NCBI GenBank assembly: GCA_030581615.1
Contig: JAKTTT010000030.1
Coordinates: 124,001 to 188,000 of the forward strand
Origin: Alloascoidea africana
Lineage: Eukaryota; Ascomycota; Alloascoideomycetes; Alloascoideales; Alloascoideaceae
Direction: 5' to 3'
DNA: 64,000 bases
The notes beneath the pieces are model-generated. The model saw nothing but the letters and a program-made list of their open reading frames with translations. It was not told the DNA's origin and did no database searches. This document shows, piece by piece, positions 32,441 through 42,313 of this stretch. The stretch's first letter is position 1. Every line of letters begins with the position of its first letter. The position numbers and the translations under genes were made by a program.

Positions 32441-33830
32441 TGTAACGGAACTCCGATTTTGCCAATATTAACATTTTTTTATTCTTTTTACTTTACGAGA
32501 CTCTACTTATATTATTCTTTTACTTTACGAGACTCTATTTATATTTGTCTGTTTATTTCTAAAGAACGTTGTTATGAAAGACTTGTTTGACCATTCATCT
32601 TCATCATTCATCTTGATCATTTCTGTCTTTATTGGGATATCTCGGAACTCTTCAACAGATTCTCGATATACTGAATGATTCCCACTTTATTATTTGATCT
32701 ATTCTTATTATTTCTTTGTATAAGCCAGAAATCTAAATAAATGGGGTGGATTCTCCTATTTTATAAGAAACCAATAATAAGGTCTTTTTATAAGAATTCC
32801 CCCACATTTGAGTCTTTACAACATTTGTAAGGAACATGCCCCTCAGCTAATATCAACTGTTATTTTCTTGTGTTCCTTATTAGTCAAAGATAAATCATCT
32901 ATTCCATTACTTTATCTTTCTTATCTTAATATCTTAACCTTTCAACTGGAATCGATTACTATGCTTTACTTTCTATTCGCCAAAGATATATGGAATATCT
33001 TTGCCTTATTACTTTAATTATCACTATTATTATTTCGATTTCTCTTGGCTCAGTATATATAAACTAGTCTAACTCTGTTACAATGAGATGGCTTATCACT
33101 CACAAAGACTGTCTTACTACTGTTGGTATGCAAGCCAACCACTCTCTGAGACCTAGCCAACCTCTTGCCAACCACCTTAATTGTTAGCTGCATAGTTCTG
33201 TCTACATAAGAAGAGTCTCCCTCTCATTTCTAATAGATCAAGCTTTATACAGACTATTTTCACGGACCAAACTCCTAACAACTAGATTCTGTCATCCAGC
33301 GACTATAACAAACTCCTTTTAATAAATATTAACAAATATTCAAGCTGTTAGCTTTCAATTGGTAGGGATTACTGGTGACGATCCCGAGAACTCCATGAGA
33401 ATGACATCAGCTCTAAGAACAACACCCTCTTCGGGCAGAAAGCATTGGGATATGCTAAGCAGGGTGGGGTGATGACGATTTCGAGTAACGAGCTCATGAG
33501 GACCCTCCGTCTAGCTGATGCAGACGCCGGATTAGTACTAATCTCTGAACTAGAGAAGGAAGAAAAGAAGCCAGATACCCCACAATGGATTATAGACGGA
33601 TTCAAGGAGGTGTTGTCAGATTAAGTACCCCTGAAGCGCGACATAACACACAGAATCCATCTGATCCCCGGAAAGGCACCTCCTGCAAGGCACCCTTATA
33701 GAATGTCTCATACAGAAACAGAGGAACTGCAGAGCAGACTACTGAACTACTAGATCCGGGACAGATAGTGTTAAAGAAGAAAGCAGAAATCTTTATTGTA
33801 AGCGTAAGCACTAAAGAACTAAACCCGTAC
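32441..33830 (+). mobile_element. Ty3/gypsy retrotransposon fossil (LTR-like leader plus pol fragment)
   Basis: From about 33,402 to 33,780 the plus strand encodes a fragment recognisable as the end of the protease-RT linker and the beginning of a Ty3/gypsy reverse transcriptase, including the HRIHLIPGKAPPARHPYRMS block typical of that family. The 32441-33400 part is AT-rich, begins TGTAACGG, contains a TATATATAAA box near 33,053 and candidate primer-binding TGG sequences near 33,350-33,375, consistent with an LTR and leader; the exact edges are not resolved. The copy is broken: most of gag and pol and any 3' LTR are not visible, and there are a few breaks in what remains. I judge it old. Confidence 0.6.
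32481..32542. repeat. Two-copy ~30-bp tandem repeat
   Basis: 32481-32510 and 32514-32542 share ATTCTTTT(T)ACTTTACGAGACTCTA-type sequence, differing at two or three positions. They lie in the LTR-like leader of the Ty3/gypsy fossil and could be part of that LTR. Confidence 0.7.
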
Positions 33831-35171
33831 TTCTGAGTTTAGATCTCTTACATATTCTAAGTAAAGTACTACATAAGGCTGGCAAAAGCTATTTGGGCAA
33901 GTTTAACGGTAAAGCCCTGAATAAAAGTCACGATATCATAATCGATAGTAATGTAATAAAATATAATATGAACAGTAAGTATATAGCAGTCTTTAACCGT
34001 GCTTTTATCTAAATCATAATAAAAGCTTCCTCACAAAAAAAAAAAGTAAGTTAGTTAAATAATAAGAGATATCTATATATTGTAAACTCAACCTGATGTT
34101 GTTATTGAATAAAACTTCGAATACAAAGATGAAAAGGATGAAAATGAGCATAGGCACCATAGATCTATTTATCACCCAGAAATATAGTGTATTCAATTTT
34201 CTTCAATCAAACGCCACTCGGGAACTCTTCCAAAGGCATATTGATTATTCCGAAACAATAGCGCATCCAAGCAATTAGTTTTTCTTTGCATCTGGGCATT
34301 CACATTTCTATGGGAATTTGTACTTCGTAACAAAAGGACCAGTTTTGGAATCATGTTCGCATTTGTCACATTGGACTTTTTAGTAGTAGAACAGCAGGGG
34401 GACATTTTGAAGAATTGCTGTGTGAAGCTTTTTTTGTCCTTTGCTTTGGTGGTTGGAAATGATGAAGCTAAACACTGTGCACGAAACATCTTTATATAGT
34501 TTTTGATTTTGATCCAAATCCTCGTTACTTGGCCCCATAGTTTCTTTGATGAGCAGCAGGTAAGCGGCTTCCACTAACAACATCCCAAATTTGTTTGTGA
34601 AGCATCCCGAAGTCTAAAAGACAGAACGAATTTGATATGCCCTGGCTGAGAATTTGGAGTTTCACTTCCAAATGGTGTTTTTTTTGTTTTCCGAGTTGGT
34701 CCTGCCAAACAGTTTCCACCATCAGTAAGCGTGTGAGCATGAACAAACAAATTTACCATGCCAGGCGTTTTATAGCGCTACATAAGTGGTTTAGATTCTC
34801 ATGTGAACTTTATATAGAGATACTCGATTGCTCCTACTACCGATCATAATAAGATAATTAACAGGAGCCGATTGAGATGTGAATCGTAACATTGATCCAA
34901 ACTGTTTGTTTAACTGCTCGATGCGGACTTGTTTACTCATATTCCACATCTTATTTTCTTGAAAACGCTACAGACTTACCAAAATGTGTAGTTCTATTTC
35001 CAAACGTTCAAGTTTAGTGTTATATCCTCCCCAGTGTACCAACGTGAGTCTATACCGAATTATACATCCTACTTAAATCTATATATACAAATAGTAAAAG
35101 GGGAAAAAATGAATCATTTGTTTAACCTCTTCTAGATTCTCTCTCTTTAACATTTTCCTATAATCTCAATC
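33831..35171. other. Gene-poor region right of the fossil
   Basis: About 1.3 kb, AT-rich. Short overlapping frames on the minus strand at 34,190-34,760 have some Cys codons and a TATATAAAG upstream but no consistent reading frame or family. I regard it as noncoding or decayed. The last part is the CQD1 3' flank. Confidence 0.45.
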
Positions 35172-37768
35172 TCAATAATTTGGACAAAGACCATCATATT
35201 TGACCAGATTATGGATCTAAAAACAAAGGTTAATAAACCAGCTCAGTCATTAAATTGGAAAACGGTGACTTACATCTTCAATTGAGGCGCTTATGAATTG
35301 GCGAACTTCAAGAGCCAACCAGACTTTGATCATAGAGGAGGTGTTCATACTCTTCATCATTCGTCTGCCGTCTTGAACCCCTAACTGTCGTAAAATGGGA
35401 AGTGCACTTGAAAATATAGTCAGTAAATGAGAAAAAACAAAAAGTCGCTAGCAAACAACAAAGCATACCTCTTAAACAGATCAAGCTCTGGATCCAATTG
35501 TCTTCCAATGCCTTCGAGAAGCAAGATAGCAACCACTACAGTCACAAAGTCTCCTTCCATTCTTACATGGTGCTTTCTGACGATTCCTAAAACTTGGTCC
35601 AGCAAATCACCAATACTCACATTGCCCAGCGCAAAAGTCCTGCTCTTGATGTTTATCACTAGGCGCTCTACTTTTAATGCAAAAACTTCTTTGTCGATTG
35701 CGGTTTCGGGAGTCCGAGACCTCTCAATCATGAGCTCCCCAGCTCGATAACCATCAAACTCTGAAAGGGCTTTGAAAAGATCGATAAAATTGATGCGATC
35801 CTCTTCATTCAGCTCGGTTACCAAACCAGTATCTATAAAGCAGATTTGTGCATGGTAATTCTCCTCATACAGCCGATTTAACTCTTTTTCCAACTCATCC
35901 TTATCATCCATTGCCATGAGATTTGCTGTGACTTTGTTTATTTCCTGTCTTGTTGCTTCATCCTCAGAATCACTTGACAGTGCTCTTAATATTCGTTTAT
36001 CCTGCCTGTAGAGCCGTATAAAGATGTTGCCTGGGTGTAAATCTGCGTGTATAAAGTTATCCAAGAGAAGCATTTGGAGAAAAGCGTCTAATCCTTTATC
36101 ACTAATCTCTTTTGCTAGCCCTTGACCTTTCATATTCCCAGTTTCACATAATTTGAGAAACTTGGAAACAGGAATTGCCTGTATAAACTCCTCTACAAGC
36201 ACTCGTCTTGATGAGTAATCAAGATAAGGCAGCGGGAACTTGATGTCTTCCCTCTCTGCGTAGTTTTCCCTAAATATTTCAAGGTTTCGTCCCTCGATTC
36301 TTAAATCGAGCTGCAGTTTCATCATTTTTCCAAACTGCTCTACTTCATCGGGGAGAGAGAGCCATTCCATTGTTGGGACGCAATTGATAAGCCATGCAAA
36401 AAAATTCATAATTTTGAGGTCTCTTTCAACAGTAACCTCGACATTAGGATGCAATACCTTGATAGCAACCCATGAATCCGGCCTCACTACTTTCTTCTTC
36501 TTTCCAAAGCCCAATGGTAGTTTCGCCAAGTGTTTCTTTTTACTGTCTGTAATAGGTCCTGAGGTTTCATGGGGCACAAGGTCTTTGCTTAGCTTTGCAA
36601 CGTAAACTTGGGCCATTGCACCAACTCCAAGCGGAGTCTCATTGAATTCTTCAAATATCTCGTCAAAGTCACGCCCGTTGAACGTTTTAGAAACAATCTT
36701 CTTCGTCTCTTTCAAACTATGCGGCTTTGAATTCGAGTGTAGCTTTGACATTTGGGAACAAAACTCCTGAGGGAAAATATCTGTTCTTGAAGCAGCCCAT
36801 TGACCCAGCTTTATAAAAGAGGCACCTGCCATTTCCATCGCGAAGGTCAGATATTTGTACCATAGCAGCGCTCCTGCCCTTTCATTATTCCGATCTACGT
36901 GCTTTTCACCAAACCATACAATGGGATAGGCAAAAAGCACTGGGAAAAAAATTAGAGAGATTTGGATGAATCTCCCACAGGTTACCAATGGCTCCCAGAT
37001 GTACTCATGTAGAAAAACAATTGCTCTGATGATAATAGTCCTGTCAGAGTCATTATCAATTCCCAAAAGAGCATGCTCCTCCGATTCGTGATCCTTCTCA
37101 GAGGCCTCAAGAAGACCAGCCTCCGTTGTCTGCTGTCCCTCTTCTGGCAAAAACTCGCTTGCAATTTTTTCTCCATCCATTTGCTCATTAAATTTCACCT
37201 CCTCTTGCGTCTCATCATCATGTGCTTTGCTTATTGCTTGCTCCGGTGTCACTGGGGAATCATTATCGATTTGGTACCGCGGATATGCGCCCAAGCAAAG
37301 CGAAAGGCCAGAGAGGGCAATTGTTAGCCCCGCCAATAACACCCATGGCAAGCTGTTATTATTATTTGAACTTTTATTTGCACCGGGTTGGGCTGACTGA
37401 TTTGGAAAGCCAGAGGTGGAGCTAGAGCTTGAGGAAGAAGACGGCCGTATTCGAAGCTGAGGCTTTATGAAAGGTGAACGCAGCCGCAGGTTTGTACTTG
37501 ATGACACGGACGAGACAGTTTCTTTATAAAATTTACGTCTATCCAGGTGTGAATATGTATGAAAAGAGCTTTGAAAAGCTCTTTTTTCAAGTAATGCTGA
37601 GGATGCGGTGGATGTGATTCGAGATGGGGGTACACCAAATTCCGGGGCTGCTGTGGATAGAAGAAAGGGTCCGGCTCGTCCATCGCATCCGGCAGAAGCG
37701 CCATGCTTGCCATGGCTCAGCATTGATGGCAAGCGCAAGGGCTGTGCAAAGAGACTGGACCGTCTCAT
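35172..37768 (-). CDS. CQD1: Mitochondrial UbiB-family protein Cqd1, three exons
   Basis: Exons are 35469-37768, 35274-35406 and 35172-35216, with introns of 62 and 57 nt (GTATGC and GTAAGT donors), giving 825 residues. The start is the ATG at 37768 followed by an R/S/L-rich presequence (MRRSSLFAQPLRLPSML); an upstream GTG frame is ignored. A transmembrane segment lies near 150-170. The ABC1/UbiB atypical-kinase fold shows the K-L-G-Q motif (FIKLGQWAASR), the A-I-K-V-L-H-P lysine, H-A-D-L-H-P-G-N and I-D-T-G in place of D-F-G. The C-terminal exons restore W-L-A-L-E-V-R-Q-F-I and L-C-P-N-Y, which match the end of S. cerevisiae Ypl109c/Cqd1. That protein sits in the inner membrane and affects coenzyme Q distribution and lipid homeostasis. 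An insertion with an acidic patch (S-S-D-S-E-D-E-A) follows the H-P-G-N motif. Confidence 0.9.
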
Positions 37769-37977
37769 GGTGGTGGTGAAAATAGCGGCTGAAGTGCTGG
37801 GGTTGGTTGGCTGCCCAACTCTCTCAGTAGCAGTAGTGTGGGTGGCATAGATTGCTCTATAGCGCAAGGTCAAAAAACACACTGGATTGCACTAATAACT
37901 GGATTTACTAGTATTTTTTTTCAAATATATGAACAAAAGGAAAAACAGACTAATATAAAAAAGGAAAAGTTTTCTAC

Positions 37978-40328
37978 TTACTGGTTTAGTGCCACATAGT
38001 TGGAAGGGAAGAGCTTACGCTCACCCTTGAAAGTTCCCAACCACCAGTCGTCGTCTACAAAGTCGATATCTGTAATCACATCTCCCTCTTTCAACGTAAA
38101 CTCGTTATCTTCAGTCGCGTCATAGTCAAACTCGACCACTGCAGAAGGCCCTTCTTCCTCTTTTCCGGCAGCAGCAGCGCCAACAGCGTCAGCTCCATTG
38201 TCCTCTTCCAGTTCAACATAGGTGGCTGGGAAGAGGCCTCGCTCTCCTTTGGTGTTTGTGCCAACCCACCAGTCCTCATCTACAAAATCAATGTCTGTAA
38301 TTCTTTCATTTTCTTCCAAAGAAATCTCATTGTCTTCAGCCTTGTCATAGTCGTACTGTGAGATTGCAGATGCGCCAGGCTTCTCACCTTCCGCAGGTCT
38401 AACCGGCTGGGGAGCAGCAACAACTGGTTCAGGTTCAGGTTCAGGTTCAGCAGCTCTTGGAGGAGGCGGTGGAGCAGCAATCTCCTCTTCGTCCTCTGAT
38501 TCTGCAGCAACTGGGGCAGCTAGAGGAATAACTGTTGGTACGTTCCTCGCAGGCGGTGGAGGTGCTTCAAAGGATTCTGGAGTGGGAGGAACATTCCTAG
38601 CAGGCGGTGGTGGAGCATCAAAACTGGATGGAGCAGGAGGCAAATTTCTTGCGGGTGGTGGAGGTGCCACAGGCTCTGGCTCTGAAGGCTTTTCTGAGAA
38701 TCTCGATTTTAGGAACGAAAGAGAAGCAGGCTTATCCTCTTCTTCATCCTCTTCTTCTTGCGCCCGAGGAGGAGGAGCAGGCTTGGAGTCTGAAATCGAT
38801 GCATTGGAGAAACGATCTCGGAGAGCCGAGATATCCTGGGAAGGAGATTCAACCCCAACTGACCTGTCTGGGACAACAGGAGGAGGAGAAGGAGATAATG
38901 AACTCGAAACTGTATCTCCAACCTTGCCATGTTTCTCAGCCCAAAGCTGGGCTGGAGTTTTACCTCCCTCAGCTGCAAAGTTTTTGCTGGCTCCACCAAT
39001 GGCTTTTGAAGAACCAGAGGTGAATCCGTATTCATTTGGCGTATGAACAACCGTGCCAAATGCAGTTGGAGGCTTGAACTTGTAGTCTCCAGTTCGTCTA
39101 TTTGCTTTGGGAGACTGGGGAGCAGGCTTGGGAGCGTTTGAAAAAGCTTTCATTCTATCCTGAAGTGATTTGGGTTGATAATCCTCCTCATCATCTTTGT
39201 TTCCAGCGCTGGGACCCTGTGAAAAAGCCTTTTTACGCTCACTCAAAGGCTTTGCAACATACTCTTCTTCCTCAACCTCAACAGGCTTTGGTGCTGCTTT
39301 TACACTTCCACCCTTTGCCTTTGCCTGAGCTCTAATAGCAGCAATATCAACTTTGCCAACAGGCTGATAGGCCCCCTTGATGGGTTCTGGGCGAGTGTTT
39401 GCAAACTTTGAGCCTCTTGCCTGGGCCTTGAGTGCAGATATGTCTACCTTCCCAATTGGCTGGTAGCTGCTACTCGTGGCAAACAGTCCATCACCAGAAG
39501 ATTTACGTGGAGGCGAGGGGGCTCTCTTGTTGGAAGCAGCAGAGGCTCGGATAGCCGCAATATCCACTTTTGTAGGCTTGTAAGCACTGGGAACCTTTTG
39601 GATTTCGGATTGTTTGACTTGAGGAGCGTCACCCCAGTCCTCTTCTCTGGCTCCAGAGGAGCGATGGGATTCTGAGTACTGAGGCTTTGAAGGAATCGAC
39701 TTGGAGCCAAGTACCTTTGATGAATGGAAAGAATACTTGGAACCAGATGCATCAGCTACCTTTTTAAGAATGTCTCTCGGCTCGAGATCATCGATCGATC
39801 TTGCTGTTATTTGAACATGGTATCCCTAAAGAGAAGATTAGTTTCCAATTGTGCCACCTCAGCATCACCCAAGCATACTGACATGAAGATACCTCGCAAC
39901 AGAGGCAAAATGCGAGGGAAAGTGACCCTTGTGCAATCCAGGAACACCTTCGCCACACCATCCAACAAGAACAAACTTTGGAAGAACCGTGTTCGGATCG
40001 GAGACTCTGGCAAAACCATACTGGATCTTGCCATCATCAAACTCTTCCACAAACTCCGCCAGATCTCCAGCTATAAAGAAAACAGTAGGGTCAGTAATGA
40101 GTCAAGTTCAAGTTCCAATTGGCGTCCCAGAGACGACTATTCCTCCCAAACGAGATTTGGAACGAGCTCCGAATACATACCTCCCTGAGAAGCCGGCTTC
40201 AGTGTGTTGGACTGGTCAGCCAGTGTGTAGTTGAACACAGCCCAGGAGATTTCAGGGTCGTTGCCCACTATGGCATCGTAGGTCTTTTTTATTTCCCTTC
40301 CGTAAGAGGCGAGGTCAATTGACGTCAT
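37978..40328 (-). CDS. ABP1: Actin-binding protein Abp1 with two SH3 domains, three exons
   Basis: Exons are 40181-40328, 39883-40070 and 37978-39825, giving 727 residues. Intron 1 is 110 nt (GTATGT); intron 2 is 57 nt with a rarer GTCAGT donor, the only one that keeps frame. The N-terminus is an ADF-homology domain (WAVFNYTLADQ, VLVGWCGEGVPG, GYHVQITARSIDDLE) that binds F-actin. An acidic EEDWGD near residue 160 resembles the Arp2/3-binding motif. Three copies of Y-x-P-x-x-K-V-D-I-x-A-I/L-R/K-A follow at about 190-285. Three A-P-P-P-P-A-R-N-V/L-P repeats lie around 490-550. Two SH3 domains are at ~598-653 and ~673-727, each with ALYDY-like, DWW and FPxxYV marks. S. cerevisiae Abp1 has one SH3. 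In the family the protein works at endocytic actin patches, recruiting kinases and activating Arp2/3. Confidence 0.93.
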
Positions 40329-40589
40329 GGATGGTTGTTTCTACGCTTGCTGGAGAGTTTAGCTGGGGCCCGCGCCGTCTTTGGCAGAATCTAGGAATCA
40401 AAGGGACGGGATGTTGGGGATCTGGCTTTTCTGAGCAAGGCGACTATAGGGATGAAATGGGTGTACGGGTGTGTGGGCAAACAGAGAAATTAGAGGCTAT
40501 GGAAGAAGGAGAATAAAAGGCAAATAACAGGGCATAAATGGGATGATTAGTGGGTTCTTGTTATAAAATGCAAATGTTTGTTTTCTTTC

Positions 40590-42023
40590 TCAGAGAATGT
40601 TCGAGTCCTGGAGTGCGTTGTTCAGAATGTTCTCCTTGACCGCGGTGAACACGTCGCCAATCTGGTTTGTGTCCGTGGCCTGGGTTACTTGAGGATATAT
40701 TCGCACGCCGGAGCGGTTGGTCTGCGTGAATCTCCAGAGAATGTACTTGACGGCCTTGGCCACGTCGTTACCGCCCGAGTACTCGGGGAAGTACCGTTCC
40801 AGGGGTGAGTAGGGCAGCTTGGCCTTGAAAACGTCGATCTTGTTGAGGAACAGGGCAAACGACGTCCGCTGGAACCATCGGCTGTTGACGATGGACTCGA
40901 ACAGCACCAGACTTTCCACCATTCGGTTCTGGCTCTTCTCCTCGAGCAAGACCTGGTCGTACTCGCTCAAAGCGACGCAGAATATAATCACGTCCACGTT
41001 CTCGAACGTGTGGATCCACTTGCGTCGCTCGCTTCGTTGTCCGCCCACATCAAACATGTGGATGTTCATGCCGCTCATTTGGAACTTTGTATCAATAATA
41101 CCTGTGGTTGTATTTCTGGCCCAAAGCAAATCGTTCGTAGTAGGAATGTAGTCTGGCTGAGCAATCCGTTCAACGTCCTCGAGAAAGTACTTGGTCGAGT
41201 CCCAAAGGTACAAATCAGTTCTGTACTCATTCACTAGCCTCTGCACCGTGGGATCTTTCCACATTACTGAAATCTCATGGGCAAGTATAGGGTCAAACAA
41301 AAGCGACATTGGGTCCCTATCTTCTTCGTGAATAGGACTTTCTGCGTCCCTAATGTGCTGTATATTAGACACGCTGTTGAAGCCATTTGGCGCACCTTCC
41401 AGCTCTATTTCAAACTGATCCAAAGCATTTGCAATCTCTTTTGCACAACTGATCACGTTCTTGAATATTATCGATTTATGTGTTATTCTCTCCTCTTGTG
41501 AGAAACCTTCCTGGTGTAAAATCTTCATCTGCTTTATGATTGTAGATTTACCACTCTCTCCAGACCCCAACAACAATATCTTCACATCTTTATCTCTATT
41601 CGGCTTCATAGTCGCCCCTTTATCCACGGGCATAACTATAGATGGTCCAGTTGAGCTTGCGCCATCCGATCTCGTGAGAGCAGTGTTAGATGATGACTCC
41701 GCCAGCAAATTGGATGTGGATGAGCATGGCACGAGCCCATCCGAAAGAACCTGCTGCATAGCCACAGACTTTTGGCTCTCCTTGCGAAGCCGGACGATGG
41801 AAGAAGAAGACGAACAAGAGTGAAGAGTGCCGGCAGGGGGAACAGCCAGTGTTCCCCTGTTCAAGGTGCCTGGCGACTTGGGTATCAAGGTTGCAATGCT
41901 GTTGTTTCGTCTACTGGGCGTTCTATTTGTCGAGTTGATTGATTTCGCTGGAGCATCGTCGTAGTAGTTGTCTTCGCCTCCAGGAGAATCTGCTCCGGCA
42001 GAGGACGAAAAGCAGTTTCCCAT
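40590..42023 (-). CDS. GPA2: G-protein alpha subunit, Gpa2 type
   Basis: Protein of 477 residues starting at the ATG at 42023, chosen because it exposes M-G-N-C, the N-myristoylation and palmitoylation signal of G-alpha proteins; a GTG frame upstream is not used. Residues ~10-140 are a Ser-rich disordered insertion before the core, as in yeast Gpa2. Nucleotide-binding motifs are intact: GSGESGKST at 153-161, catalytic R303 in W-A-R-N-T-T-T-G-I, DVGGQ at 325-329, NKID at 394-397 and T-Q-A-T-D-T at 447-452 (Q instead of the usual C). In yeasts Gpa2 couples the nutrient receptor Gpr1 to adenylate cyclase and PKA. CTG codon 40800-40802 falls on the invariant Leu of S-P-L, supporting CUG as leucine. 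Confidence 0.9.
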   Translation of the reverse strand: MGNCFSSSAGADSPGGEDNYYDDAPAKSINSTNRTPSRRNNSIATLIPKSPGTLNRGTLAVPPAGTLHSCSSSSSIVRLRKESQKSVAMQQVLSDGLVPCSSTSNLLAESSSNTALTRSDGASSTGPSIVMPVDKGATMKPNRDKDVKILLLGSGESGKSTIIKQMKILHQEGFSQEERITHKSIIFKNVISCAKEIANALDQFEIELEGAPNGFNSVSNIQHIRDAESPIHEEDRDPMSLLFDPILAHEISVMWKDPTVQRLVNEYRTDLYLWDSTKYFLEDVERIAQPDYIPTTNDLLWARNTTTGIIDTKFQMSGMNIHMFDVGGQRSERRKWIHTFENVDVIIFCVALSEYDQVLLEEKSQNRMVESLVLFESIVNSRWFQRTSFALFLNKIDVFKAKLPYSPLERYFPEYSGGNDVAKAVKYILWRFTQTNRSGVRIYPQVTQATDTNQIGDVFTAVKENILNNALQDSNIL

Positions 42024-42313
42024 GGCGTTGGCACTGGAAACTGGGTGGAATAGCTGCTTGAACAGCGGTGTGGTGTTACTTGGTGAGAAGGGCACTCTCT
42101 CGTCAGGGGAAGAAGCTCACTCCTCCAGACTAAAACTAAACTGTAAACAAATACTAGGCGCGTGAAAAATAAGAACACCCGCCAGATGGCTGGCAAGGCG
42201 GCGAGGCCGCAGCCCAATCGTCTATCAAACACAAAAAAAATTAATAATTCTTCTACTTAAATTCCTAATTACATCGTGCAAAAAAGAAGCGTAGACACTC
42301 CAGTTCGCTTGGT

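Noticed and set aside
33841-33852. TCTCTTACA resembling the LTR end
   Set aside because: Preceding bases do not match the LTR tail and no partner end or duplication is present.
34190-34760. Cys-containing short frames, considered as a decayed metallothionein-like gene
   Set aside because: Cysteines fall in different frames with no consistent CxC pattern; no family can be named.
28437-35171. Firm centromere call
   Set aside because: Context is suggestive, but no conserved centromere element or large inverted repeat is visible; kept only as a low-certainty finding.
40800-40802. CUG reassigned to serine or alanine
   Set aside because: CTG lies on invariant leucines in GPA2 (S-P-L) and XYL2 (G-L-L), which fits the standard code.
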